Source: Chlamydomonas reinhardtii | Lineage: Eukaryota; Chlorophyta; Chlorophyceae; Chlamydomonadales; Chlamydomonadaceae | Assembly: GCF_000002595.2 (NCBI RefSeq) | Contig: NC_057012.1 | Location: forward strand, 3,669,910 to 3,733,909 | Length of the DNA: 64,000 bases | Reading direction: 5' to 3' | In this document: in pieces, positions 1 through 12,550 of the stretch | Layout of the letters: every line of letters begins with the position of its first letter | Numbering within the stretch: position 1 is the first letter of the stretch | The notes under the pieces: model-generated | Database searches by the model: none | What the model was told of the DNA's origin: nothing | The model's input: the letters and a program-made list of their open reading frames with translations, nothing else | Translations under genes and position numbers: made by a program

Positions 1-651
1 TGCCTGTCGATCCTGATGCACCACGACGAGGAGTTTGCGGCGCGCATCTACGGCGGCGTGCCCATGCCGGGCAAGAAGAGCAAGGGCAGCTACATGATCA
101 CAGCTGTGGGCTTTGGCTCGGCCGCCTGCATCAACAAGGAGCTGGTGGAGGAGGCGCACCCCTACTGCACCACCATTGTCCACGACGCCGACCTGGTGCC
201 CCGCCTGTGCACCGACAACATCTCGGACTTCATCGTGCTGGCCGACAACCTGGTGGACACCTTCAAGCTCGTGGCCGACGACATGCGCATGCTGATGAAG
301 GGCACCAAGCCCGAGGGCTACGACTTCAGGAAGGTGCTGGGCATGCTTAAGAAGGCCGCGTCCGACCCCGGCGGCCTGCTCAAGGACCTGCTGGACGAGA
401 AGATGGACAAGGCCGAGGACGCCGTGGACGCCGCGGCCGCGTCCAACGAGAAGCGCCTGTACGCGCCCGGGCGGCTCATGTTCCTGTCCAAGCCGGAGAA
501 GGGCAATGGGCCATACACCATCAGCAAGGGCTCAATGGCGTCAGAGACGAGCAAGATGCTGCTCAAGGGCTCCATGTTCAAGGACCACTCGTGCGGCGGC
601 TACGTCAAGGTCTGCTGCCTGGGGCGCCTGCCGCCGCCGCCGGCAGCGTAA
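1..651 (+). CDS. Class 3 (sn-1-type) lipase, C-terminal part, 5' end outside the window
   Basis: The frame is open from base 1 to a TAA at 649-651, so this is the last exon of a longer gene. The product resembles the end of class 3 triacylglycerol/diacylglycerol lipases, which hydrolyse acyl esters of glycerolipids. The stretch ITAVGFGSAACINKEL is the strand-helix after the nucleophile elbow. HDADLVPRLC carries the family's catalytic Asp, and KDHSCGGYVKV near the end matches the usual catalytic His position. The Ser elbow (GHSLGG type) must lie upstream of the window. A charged, Ala-rich insertion with KAASDPGG and DEKMDKAEDAVDAAAAS separates the Asp and His regions, as in algal and DAGL-like members. 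Third codon positions are almost all G or C. The substrate cannot be told from this part; family assignment is fairly sure, specificity is not. Confidence 0.85.
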   Translation, partial: CLSILMHHDEEFAARIYGGVPMPGKKSKGSYMITAVGFGSAACINKELVEEAHPYCTTIVHDADLVPRLCTDNISDFIVLADNLVDTFKLVADDMRMLMKGTKPEGYDFRKVLGMLKKAASDPGGLLKDLLDEKMDKAEDAVDAAAASNEKRLYAPGRLMFLSKPEKGNGPYTISKGSMASETSKMLLKGSMFKDHSCGGYVKVCCLGRLPPPPAA

Positions 652-1425
652 GCGACACAGAGAGGTCTTGAGCTGGAGCCGGTTTGACCATGAGATCTGT
701 GTCGGCCTGGGCACGAGCAGCGGGGTTTGGGAAGTTGAGGGGTTTATTGGTGGCCGGTAATCGTACGGCTGCGACTGCCGTACAAAGGGTCACACACTGG
801 GGGAGTTGCGCCAGGCCGTTTCTACGAGCTGCGGTGGCTAGCTGACATGTGTGCACTCTCCTGATTCCATCTCCATACATCTATTCAAAGTCGAACCGGA
901 CATCTGGTGTGCGCGCTGACCACGATGCTGACTGTGTACGCAAATGTGTACGTGCCCCGTCCTTTGACTGCGTCATGGTGTTTACGCGGTTGGGCTTGGC
1001 TCCGGGTGCGTCGCCTGGGATCCCTGCTCCTGTGACTTGATCAATGCGACACGTGTGTAGTATGTGTTTGCTGTTCTGACGAGACAATAATACTTGAGCA
1101 TGTGACGCCTGCGTGTAGCAGCGGCGCATTTCGATACTCGTGATCTCATGACCACACTGCCGTCTGTCCTTTACCGCCTTTATGACATGAGTGATGTGTT
1201 ACGCGTGAGTTTCTGACATAACCGGGAGGAAACGCATGTGCTCTGTGCGCAGGCAGGTCAAGGGCAATTCCTCGACATGGGAGCAACTGAAGCAGGAGGT
1301 CGGTTAGCCGTGGCAGGTTTGCTGGATTGGATTTAACACAGTGTAGGGACATTGCATGAGGCATTGCGGATTGGAACGAACTGCAGACGCCACATAGGCT
1401 ACGCTAGGGAATTGTAACCATTTTA
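652..1425 (+). other. Probable 3' UTR of the lipase gene with TGTAA signal
   Basis: No coding signal follows the lipase stop codon. A TGTAA polyadenylation signal of the chlorophyte type lies at 1413-1417, which would give a 3' UTR of about 770 bases, normal for this group of algae. Confidence 0.5.
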
Positions 1426-3273
1426 CATAAGGGACCGCTCTCCTCTGTGTCTTTCAAGCTCTGGTTGACACAGCAACAAATGCAGGCCTCCCAATAAGCT
1501 GCCGTGTACGCGGTGTCGCAACCACACCATGCCAACTAGTGCGCGTATGACTGTGTGAATGTGACACTACAAGCAACATTAGGGCTGGATATGCTGGTTG
1601 TTGGCTTGGCAAGCTTGCAGGTTGGGCCCGCACCACTGCAAATGCAGAACGCAGGCACCGCTGAAGAGCCTGGTACTCGAAGCCACGCCAGCAGCGGTGG
1701 TGCCGCATGTACTTTGCACGTGCCGACGTGCGGCGTGCGGCGCGGCAATCCTCGCAACTACCAACTTTAACTGACACACAGGGATCACAAACGGGCTTTC
1801 GCGCAACTGCCAACGAACAGGGGCGGCACGTGGCGTGGCGGTTGGCGCGCAGCGCAAGTGGGAGCTGGTAGGTGTGCAAAGGCGCGTGTGGGAAGCTGCG
1901 CAGAGTACGGCTGAGCCCGGCGGAGGCTGGCGGTTGGCGCGGCGCGCGAGTGGGAGTGTCAGAGAGACGCATGGGGCTGACCCTGTTTCCATGAGCTGCC
2001 TCTGGGCGCACACGGTTTCACACGGCTGACAGTTGAGCCCGAACGCGGGTGGGACTCGCTGGAGTGCATGGTAGGCGCTGGGGGGCACACGCGGGCGGGA
2101 CGCAGGGGCGGCTCGCGGGAAATTCGGCCGTAACTCGTGCGAAACTCTGGGCGAAACTCATTAGAAACTCATGCGAAACTCGCCCAAAACTGGAGTGAAA
2201 CCGAGACGTGGCCATTCTTGCGGGCCCCGCTCCAACCTTGCTAGCGTACATTTAGCTGTAAACATTATCGTATTTATTGGGACAGTGAACGTTGGGGGTA
2301 AGCCGCTCCGCGCTCGTTCAATTCATCGCCTTGCGCAGCGCGCAGTAAGCGTCGGGGCTCAGGTCCTCCAGCAGCTGCTTCGCAGGCAGCCAGAGCTAGA
2401 AAGCGGGTGGTCTGGCAATCTGGCATTGCTGACACAGGCTGCTTCAGAGCCGCTCAACCTCTGGAGGGATCTGTACAGGCCTCTGAAGGGCTCTGAGGGC
2501 TCTGGAGGGCTCTGGAGAACTCAGGATGGAGGGCTTTGGACGTTGGTAACGCGCATGCTTGGCGGGCCAGTACCCGGTTGGCCCACTATCCAGTTGCAAA
2601 GGCCGTGGCAACCCACGCCATGCCGAAAGCCAGTCGAGGTGGGTATTGCGGATTAGTTCCGCAACCAACGTCAATAACAAAGTCCAGACGTTGAATCACT
2701 TGAATGTTTGGCAGGCCGGCAGCACCGCACCACAGCCCAACGGTCGTACACCTAACATGGAGCACAACCCAGCCCAAGCCCAGCCGTCCACAGACCACCA
2801 GCACTTACTGGCATTCACCACTAGCCCACGTACCCCGCAGCGCTTAAGCACATCTAACAGCCGCGAGAGGAAGGCACGGATGCCGTGTGCCTGTGGCAAG
2901 CTGGGTCAGTCGCTGGGCTACTCCAATCAGGCTGAGTGCGGTTCAGTCTGAGTCCGGCACGCAAGCGGCCTGCGTGCCGAAGGAGAACATGGGCTGCGCC
3001 AGCACACAAGTGAGCACCGGCAAGTTCCCAATCCAGCACCGGCAAGGCGTGAGAAGTGGCACAGTGCACCATGCAGTGGGTGCATGGGCGCGAGGGCACC
3101 TAGGAAGAAGTGGCTTCAGCGGTACTCTGCTCGCTTGCATGGCAGGCAGATCGCATCCAAGCGCCCTCAAAACAACAGCCGCCGTCGGAGCAATGCCGCA
3201 TCCGAGTCAGCAAACGTGCCTCGTCCCGTGGGCCCTCAAAATAACGCCAGCAGTTGACACACACAGTTGCTCA
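1426..3273. other. Gene-poor stretch with short direct repeats
   Basis: No open frame here shows the strong G/C third-position bias or splice structure of the real genes in the window. Two local repeats are visible. Around 2127-2200 the heptamer GAAACTC recurs about four times with small spacers. Around 2470-2540 GGCTCTG/GGGCTCTGGAG recurs about five times. Both look like decayed tandem or transposon-derived sequence. No function can be assigned. Confidence 0.4.
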
Positions 3274-3780
3274 CTACTTGCGCCGGCGCTCCCACTCGTA
3301 GCACGCGCCGCACATGCCATGCCCGTATCTGGCGGCCTTGGTGCCACACTTGCAGCAGCAGCCGTTGGGGCCCAGCAGCGCCGCTGCCGCCTTACAACGC
3401 GCCGCCACGAAGGCCCGAGGTTCAGCCGCACTCAGACAGTGCGCAACGACTGCTCCTGGGCTGTCGGCCCGCCGGCACCGCGCCCAGCGGCCAGCAGCAT
3501 CGCGTTCTTGAGGATGGCGCAGGCGGTGCGACAAAGCTGTCGGGACCCAACGTGTGCAGCTTGCGCTTTCGTGTGGCTGACGGCCACTGCAGCATACCCC
3601 ATCTCGTTTCGTGAGCCATTTGACGCTCGCAGTGTGACGCCGCGATGCACACATTGCGTCGCACGCTGGGGGGGAGACGGGGAGTGGCCGTCAGGCACAG
3701 CACTGTGCATGGTGTTTAGGCTGCGTGTCGTACGGGCGGTCGTGAGGATGAAGAGGCGAGAGCATCTTGAACCCACTGTC
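3274..3780 (-). pseudogene. Decayed coding relic ending in a Cys-rich, zinc-knuckle-like tail
   Basis: The last ~160 bases on the minus strand encode a stretch with strong G/C third-position bias. It runs from SAAEPRAFVAARCKAAAALL through GPNGCCCKCGTKAARYGHG and MCGACYEWERRRK to a TAG at 3274. The paired CxC...CxxCY motif with a basic end looks like a small zinc-binding tail. Just upstream, coding-like sequence (RQLCRTACAILKNAMLLAAG) continues in a different frame, so the whole is interrupted and probably not functional. The family is not recognised; a transposon-derived protein or a dead host gene are both possible. Confidence 0.4.
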
Positions 3781-3949
3781 TCTCAGCCTGATCCTAGGCG
3801 CATACTGAAGCAGGTAGCCCTTGACAAGTGCAGTGTTGCAGTTAGCCGTAGAGAAATACCCCCCAACAGACGCATCCGTTGTCCCTAGACACAAACCTGA
3901 CCAAACTGACAACACGAAGCGGCGTACTTCGGAAATCTAACGAAACCAT

Positions 3950-4040
3950 TGTTTCTGGGCGGAGCCCCCTAGGCGCTTAGCCCTCGACAGTTTTCAAGAA
4001 AGCGATCCAGGGGGGCGAAGCCCCATAGGATTGCCCCTGT
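3950..4040. repeat. GC-rich palindromes
   Basis: Two short hairpin-forming motifs occur about 50 bases apart: GGGCGGAGCCCC near 3959 and GGGGCGAAGCCCC near 4012. Short GC-rich palindromes of this look are abundant in volvocine organelle genomes. Here they sit in nuclear-looking DNA, next to a CCTGC-rich run (4050-4080). Confidence 0.45.
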
Positions 4041-4204
4041 CCGTGACTGCGTGCCTGCCTGCCTGCGTGCCTACTTGCATGGGTCGACAAGGACTACCAT
4101 ACTGGCGCAAACCGCGAACGTCACGTCTTAGTATTTGCTATTCCCTGTTGTAGAGGTGCCGTCCGGTTGAACGTTGCATCTCGGGGCCGCGGCACACGCT
4201 GCAG

Positions 4205-4465
4205 GAGATGCTGCTTGGTAGAGCGCGGCCTGCGGCCCTGCGCCACAATGGCGGCGGCGATGGTGGTGGTGGAGGGCCTGGCCCTACCAGCAGCAGCAGC
4301 AGCAGTAGCAGCGGCTGCAGCAGCCTCAGCGGCACAGGGCCTGGCGGCAGCGGCCCTGGGCCCAGCAGTTGCGGCGTGCATGTGCGTAGCGGAGGGGGCG
4401 AACAAGGCCACGTGGAGGAGGACAGCGCGGCGTCGCCCACGAAGCGGCGCCGCCGCGCAGCTTGA
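4205..4465 (+). CDS. Probable terminal exon of an unidentified gene with Ser/Gly run and nuclear-localisation-like end
   Basis: A good 3' splice site (ctgcag at 4199-4204) is followed by an open frame ending in TGA at 4463-4465. The codons are strongly G/C at position three and include an eight-residue serine run and Gly-rich stretches, both common in volvocine nuclear proteins. The end reads EEDSAASPTKRRRRAA, which resembles a phosphorylatable bipartite nuclear localisation signal. A TGTAA signal at 4793-4797 would close a 330-base 3' UTR. The upstream exons were not found, so this may be the end of a real gene or a stranded exon. Function unknown. Confidence 0.4.
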   Translation, partial: EMLLGRARPAALRHNGGGDGGGGGPGPTSSSSSSSSGCSSLSGTGPGGSGPGPSSCGVHVRSGGGEQGHVEEDSAASPTKRRRRAA

Positions 4466-4792
4466 GGCCGGCCGGTGTCTAGTTAGGGTCTTTGCTGGCG
4501 AGCATAGCACCGCGCAGTATGTGGTAGGCCGCGCATCAGTCAGAAGCGTTGTGGCTAGAGGATTTCCTGCTGTATGGTTGATTGCTGGCTGTGCTGTTGC
4601 TTGGCAGCGGGACGTGGCTGGACGCATGGCGCGCCGTGCCTGCACGAACCGACCCCAGCTATGTCCAGGAGATGAGGTAGACGCTTGCGGCCTCAGACTA
4701 GAGACGTGGCGTGGGCGCAGCCCATCCACTTTTCCCATGCGTGGGGAACCGCATATCTTGCCTTAAGCCAGCATTGACGGCGCCCCTGCCGT

Positions 4793-4797
4793 TGTAA
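4793..4797 (+). terminator. TGTAA polyadenylation signal
   Basis: TGTAA lies 328 bases after the stop codon of the 4205-4465 exon and supports a plus-strand transcript ending near 4810. Confidence 0.45.
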
Positions 4798-6676
4798 GAT
4801 ACTAGCACTGCCATGTGTACATCAGGCGGGCGTGGGAAGTCCCTTTACATGCTAATACCGAGGTCGTACTCTTAGTATCATAGTATGGAGTCTCTTCCTA
4901 CCTCCTATGCGTTTATTCATGTCAGCCACCCTACACCAACACCTGGCGTCATCGGTGTGAGGTAGAGCAACCACCGCACGCCCATCCCACTGCCACTGCC
5001 ACCGCCACCGTAACCCCGTGTGGCACCCCATGCCCTAAATCACACCGGGGAGAAGCACTTACGAGGCTTACGCAAAGGAGTGTATCCCGATCTGCATCCG
5101 TAACCATTGGGAGTCCCCTGTCCGTAACACCCACTAGTGCACCCTGACTGGGTGTAGTGCTGCATCCGCTTGTGCTGCTAACGAAGCCCAAACACGGTGC
5201 ATGCACCTAAGGCGCAAAACACAGCAGCAACCCAAGTCTCGAAGTAAGCTAAGGCGTGGCTACATATACCTTGCTTGCATACACCACGTGCATTCACCAA
5301 GAAGAAATGCTATGTAAAACAATGTGCATGTGCTTGCATCAGCACTACACTGCAACAGCCAAAAAGAAACACCATGCATACACGCGCACACGCATACAGA
5401 CAGAGCTGTGCCCTCCTTACACAGGACCTCTGTATGTGTCCCCCAACCGTACCAATAGCAAAAACTAGCATCCTTGCAAGTGTCGTCTTTCTCATTTGTC
5501 TCAGCCGTTTTCTGTTTTGTTGAGTTTGGTGGCATTCAGGTGCAGCGCCACTTCTGCCATTGTCAAACTTTCAATGCAAATAGAATAGTAGCTTTATGTA
5601 TTGTACACGGCATCTGCCAAGCTATTGTGCCACAGTCTCCAAAGGGCGCCCCCTCGGCACCACAAGTTGACGCATGAGTAGTATGCAGAAACTGCATTGG
5701 GGTGGAGACAGGAAATCATGCGAACGGGACAACGCCAATCCTCCACTGCGTCGTCTTTTCCCGGGTCGGTGCTCAATTCGTTTAGTACAGGCACAATAGC
5801 TTTGGCATCGATGAATCGACAGCCCAGACCGGGGCACACAGACCCTCTGCCAGCCACGCGCCACTTTGTCACAAGTGCCGCCGACACAGCCACAATGGAT
5901 CCAGCCTTCCGGTGCTGGCGCCGTTCACAAGAGTCCGTGCGCGCCGCCGCCACCAAAACGCACGAGACAAAGCTGCCCCGGCTCAGGCATGCCACGGCGG
6001 CGACATCGTCCCACACCACTCCACCCAAACCCAACACCCTTTCTGAATTGCACACTTACGTAAGACCCCCGTAAACGGTCCATACGGTGACAGCCTTAGT
6101 AATAAGATTGTCGTCACATCACATGTTGTGCTGCAGCGGCCATATTATGCGATGCTAGGTCCGTTGGCCGAGTGCCGGCCGGGGAAACTGTAGCGCAGCT
6201 GGGCGCTGGCCACGGTGTGGTTGCGGTCGCCATAAAGTGCGGGTGGCGGACAGACAGGCTGCGGCGGTTGGGCCGCACCGTCGCAGGAACAAGAGGATGC
6301 CGGCGAATTCTCGTGTCACGCTGTCGACTTCGCGGCCATGGATGACACCCATCGTTTCAGGCCACAACCTGGAAAGCAGAAGCAGAGCATGTGTGCAGGT
6401 TGTGAGTTTCTGTCAGGCTTGTCACAGTTTTCCTTATTTCGACCCTTGGAATACTATTAATATGCGTTGAATGCAAGGGAAAAGGGACGCCCAGTCGCAA
6501 TTAATCTGGAGGTAATGCGCGCGCATCCCTTCCCGTCCCTTCGGCAACCCACGGCCGCGCGCCCCATTTAACCTGTACCTCGCTGCGCAGCGCTCACAGG
6601 CTAGTCGCAAATATTTGCCTCACTCACCCGCGACCGACCACCGCGCGCCGACGCAGCGCCCAGTCCACTCGGGCGA
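4798..6676. other. No confident gene; one long minus frame of uncertain status
   Basis: Base composition drops towards 50 % GC. On the minus strand 5594-6055 is open for 153 codons with ordinary, non-repetitive composition, but it lacks the third-position bias of the real genes, has no recognisable motif and no neighbouring exon that joins it in phase. It is listed as possible only. The rest shows no coding or RNA signal I can support. Confidence 0.35.
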
Positions 6677-6811
6677 ATGGGTGTTGCAAGCTACATTGGG
6701 CAAACGCTGTGTGTCTACAAGGAAGGTCCAGTGACAATGGCCGCCGCCGCAGAGCGCTATCAGTTCTCATGCGTACTGCTGGGCGCGATGACGTTCACGG
6801 GGCGAAAATGA
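6677..6811 (+). CDS. Short open frame, possible first exon or microprotein
   Basis: A 44-codon frame starts with MGVASYIGQTLCVYKEGPVT and ends with VLLGAMTFTGRK before a TGA. Its composition is protein-like and free of repeats, but third positions are only moderately G/C. No splice partner or homologue is recognised. It precedes the TATA motifs at 6880-6900. It may be a small protein or chance. Confidence 0.15.
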   Translation: MGVASYIGQTLCVYKEGPVTMAAAAERYQFSCVLLGAMTFTGRK

Positions 6812-6879
6812 GCTCATCCCAAAAGTTGGCTCCGCGCACATCCTCCCCACTCATAGTTGCACGTCTCCTCACTGAAACC

Positions 6880-6900
6880 TCTATATAATGGTATATAAGG
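6880..6900. promoter_or_regulatory. Double TATA-like motif
   Basis: TATATAA and TATATAAGG occur within 16 bases (6883-6898) in an otherwise GC-rich context, so this is a plausible core promoter. Direction is ambiguous because the motif is nearly palindromic. Downstream on the minus strand an ATG at about 6859 opens MSGEDVRGANFWDELIFAP before a stop. On the plus strand an ATG at 6914 opens an 89-codon frame. Neither is a recognised gene. Confidence 0.35.
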
Positions 6901-7348
6901 CAGCGAATGTCAAATGAACGCGCGCGGCCCACGTGGGATCCACACTGGACTTGTGACGCCGGAAACCGCGTTTTCATCCTTTTCCAAGAATATCTCCGAA
7001 CAGCAGACTCCAACTGAGCTGTGCAGAAGCTTTTACGCCTGTTGGCGCTTCATCCTTTCGCGGGCATGCCGCCAAAGGCCGGTCCTGCAACGTAGTCATA
7101 CCGCGCATAAGAAGCAAACGTTGCGCAGTATTGTCCAAGCGCTTGATGCTCACCGGTGTGCGCTCAATTTGAAACAGGGGTGAGCGGGTGTCCAAACTTG
7201 TGTCGGGGACAGATGGGGATGGGGGCTACCAAGCCAGCATTTCAGAGACACATCCTGGGCCCTCAAAGGGCACGTACCACCACAAGGACTATCGCACTCA
7301 CGCCAGGCATGACTGCAGGGGTGATGGGCTGGGTTTCTAGGATGCTAA
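6901..7348. other. No supported gene
   Basis: Open frames on both strands are short and lack coding bias. I see no tRNA-like fold, snRNA motif or repeat. Confidence 0.4.
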
Positions 7349-7353
7349 TTACA
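7349..7353 (-). terminator. TGTAA polyadenylation signal, probably of the Rab2 gene
   Basis: TTACA on the plus strand is TGTAA on the minus strand, about 770 bases after the Rab2 stop codon, and is the first such signal seen downstream. The intervening sequence has no coding signal apart from the antisense of short CA runs. Confidence 0.4.
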
Positions 7354-8119
7354 CGGGCACCTTCTGGGGCTCCCTGTTTATGGATCTGGCCTTTGCATTA
7401 CCTATTCATAATGGGTCACCACCGCCTCCAGTTCCCCAACCAACCTTCGCCGTGATACGCAGCAACAAGCCAACAGCCTGCAAGCCAGATGAGCCCAATG
7501 CACTCACACACACACACAGACACACCTCCTACGCATACACAAACCCTGCGTACCGGTGCGGTACTGACTACTTGCTGGGACCTGGTTGCGACTGCGCACA
7601 CCAGACCCACGTGACGCAGCTCCCCCGCCGACAACACGCCCACAACCAGCAGTGGCAATCAGGACGTGGTTCACGATGTCCCCACCCCTGAAAAGAGGCC
7701 TTCCCAGTGGCTGACGGGCCGCGAGGGCGCCCCATCCCCTCATTTTGGCGAGCTGCAAGGTGCCTTGTGACCACACCGCAAGCCGCTCCGCACTAGCCAT
7801 CATGTGGATGGCCCCACTCCATCCAGAACGCCAGCCCCAGCTGCAAGGCAGATCCGCCATGCCGCTCTGCCCTGGCCTCAAGCTACACGAGACCGCCAGC
7901 ATGTCACGCCATGCTGAAGCTGCCACGCACTCGCCGCTGACCCGCCTGCACTCCCACTTTCACTGTTTGCATACTAAAACATTGTGGAGGTGCTCGGGCA
8001 CACGTCACGCCAATACAGTGCAACAGCGCTGCTGCGCTGCCTCCGCACCGCCTCGCAAGCCGTCACCGCAGACCGGCCGTACCAGCACACGCCGTGTCGG
8101 ACGCCCGTGCCCGACGCGC

Positions 8120-10058
<1,939 letters not shown>

Positions 10059-10528
10059 CCTGCCGCTCTAGGTCCTGCTCGCCAGTCAGGGCCTTATGTC
10101 ACTGGTTGCGGTGGGGTGGAAGAAGTGGAAAGAAGAAGCGAGTTTCTTTCGCGAGGATCGTAAGCTCAAGGAATCCAGCGTATCTCAAACCAAGGAGAAG
10201 TACTTGTTCGGAGTGTTTTGTATATGTGCAGACCGTCTTCAGCCTCGCTGGCCCCTGAGTATGAAGGCCGAGGCGGAACGCCCCCTCATGCGACGGAAGC
10301 CTCGGGCCCAGCCCCCGCAGCTTCTCAATTTGTTAAAACAATGCGGTTTGCGTTGTCAAATTCCGAAGGATGATGCTTTCACCGAAGAGCATACGAGGTA
10401 AACGCGAACGCTCACAAACCCTGGTTAACAGGCTGGCACGGTCGTGTAGCCGAGTGCCCACCTTCTGCCTCGAGCTCTGGCCCATTCTTAGCGTGCTTTT
10501 GGTCAGTGCTCAACCTCAGTGACGGTGT
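10059..10528. other. Rab2 5' flank and 3' end of the neighbouring minus gene
   Basis: This stretch holds the upstream region of Rab2 and the end of the radical SAM transcript, which runs toward it on the same strand. No coding signal or clear TATA motif is seen. Confidence 0.35.
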
Positions 10529-10533
10529 TTACA
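10529..10533 (-). terminator. TGTAA polyadenylation signal of the radical SAM gene
   Basis: TTACA on the plus strand reads TGTAA on the minus strand, about 430 bases after the radical SAM stop codon. A second one lies near 10719, and a third overlaps the last codons near 10971, so the exact 3' end is uncertain. Confidence 0.4.
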
Positions 10534-10963
10534 GCTGCGAGGCATTCTGTCGCAGGGGCGGAAGGGGCGCACGGAGGATGAAGGCGACCCTGAAAGGTGC
10601 CCCTGGACGCACCCACAACCCGCATTCTGTCTGGAAGCCTCCGCTCCTGTGCAGGTGTCACACGTGGTGACGTGGCGCGCCCGCCGCCCAGCCATCCCAT
10701 CTTTCCCCTGCGCATGCTTTTACAGCGCAGCTGCGCCGGAGCTGGTAGCAGAGACCTCCTATGCCACACTTGACACCGCAAGCGGGACCACACCGTCAGA
10801 CGTCCGCGTTGCACCCCAGTCTACCCAGGCTTCACCACGCCTCACAACCTCCCCCCTCCACCCACACGCCAACCCCTCCTGCAGTCCTGCCCCTTCCCCT
10901 CTAATCCCCTCAAATGCCCTCACTCCCCTCACACCCACGCCATTCCTCCATCTCCTGCGCGTC

Positions 10964-12141
10964 TCACACCATTACATTCGTGTCCTCACGCGCCCCGCGC
11001 GTCTCCAGCCCCGCCGCCCACGGCCCCATGCCGAACTGCCTCTTGGCGGCCATGTGACCCTCCCACCGCGCCAGCGACCGCAGCACCTGCGCCTGCGTCT
11101 CGTTGACGGGGGCGCGCGCCGGCGGCTCCAGCTCGATGGCGGACCGGTGACTGTGCACCAGGGCCAGCTTGACGCCCGCCGCCTCGCCGCCCGCCGCCGC
11201 AGCCAGCATCTCCACCACCCGCTCCGGAGGCAGGACGTTGTTGTCCTCCTTCTTGCCTGGGGTGGATAGTGGGTTGCGGGAGGGCGGTGGGGCAGGCGTT
11301 GAGGTGCAGTAGAAATCTGAGTTTTGGACAGCGAGTGTATTGTAACCAGGGCGCGTGGGACAGGACTTCCATGCCAACACTCGTGCAGCTCACAACAACA
11401 CACGCACAGCACATAGCCCCTGCAAAGCCCCTGTCATTGCCATGCGCTGACGCCCCCCAACAGGCGCCCATGTGTTCGCCCGCACCTGAGGAGTACTTGA
11501 TCACGGCCCAGGTGCCGCCGGTGCCTGCCAGCTCCGCGCCCGCCAGCCGCCCCAGTAGTGCCGGCGCCGCGGTGGCGAGCGGGCTGTCCAGCGGGTCAGC
11601 GATGTGGGCAATGTCCAGCAGCTGACAGCGCAGGTCCTCCTTCACCTTGCGCTGCTTCTTGAGCGTGCGCTTGCTGATGACGTACCTGCGTGTGCACGTG
11701 CGTGTGAGTAGCAGTGGCTCTTAAGTATCACAGTGGATGGTGTTCTTGGAGTGAGGAGAAACGCGCGTGGTGTGGGTGACGGGTGGGAGTGTGGGACCAG
11801 GGTGAGGCGATGGGCTTGCAAATGAAGGGACGGAATGGGGAAGGGCAGGGGTGGAGCGCGCATGGCGTGTGGAGTGTGGCAAGCATCATCCACAGCAGCC
11901 CGTGATGAACAGGTTCAGCGCGTCAGCGAAGCAGTGAACCACTCACTTGTCCATGGCACGCACAGCGGCCACCGCTGCGCCAAAATCCACGGGTGCTACA
12001 GGGGTGGACGAGGAGGTGGCTGGCTCGGATGCGGCGGCCGCATCGGTCTCGACCTCATACACCTGTGGGAAGCAGCATCACTGTGTTCAGAGCACAAGGG
12101 CCCGGTACATAAGCGCACACGGCCGGGGGGACCCCTGCACC

Positions 12142-12199
<58 letters not shown>

Positions 12200-12478
12200 C
12201 TTCCACCTTTGCCTATAGGTGAGCTCGACTACGACCAGCGGGCGGGAATCCGGGAATTAGGCGTGCTGGGTACACGTTGTTTAGCGCGCCCAGGGTGCGG
12301 AGCATGGACGCATACAGGTGCATCGCGGGGTCAGGCCGAATGGTCGCCCGTGGGGTTCCAGGCTTATCGCGGGTAAGTATGACTACCTGGGTCACGACAG
12401 TCACGCGACGCTCGGTAAAATGGTGGGTATCGGTAAGTAACTCCGTCGCGTCGTTGGGCGGGCTTTCGTTTCGTTTTT

Positions 12479-12550
<72 letters not shown>

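Noticed and set aside
2887-3888. 333-codon plus-strand open frame
   Set aside because: It lacks the third-position G/C bias of real genes, has no motif, and overlaps a better coding relic on the minus strand; GC-rich DNA yields such frames by chance.
5594-6055. 153-codon minus-strand frame as a confident gene
   Set aside because: It is open and non-repetitive but in a lower-GC stretch, without bias, motif or polyadenylation signal; kept only as a remark.
12136-12196. Poly-(Cys-Val) and poly-(His-Thr) peptides
   Set aside because: These are translations of CA/GT microsatellites, not proteins; the same holds at 12481, 14358, 15880, 16690, 41887 and 45510.
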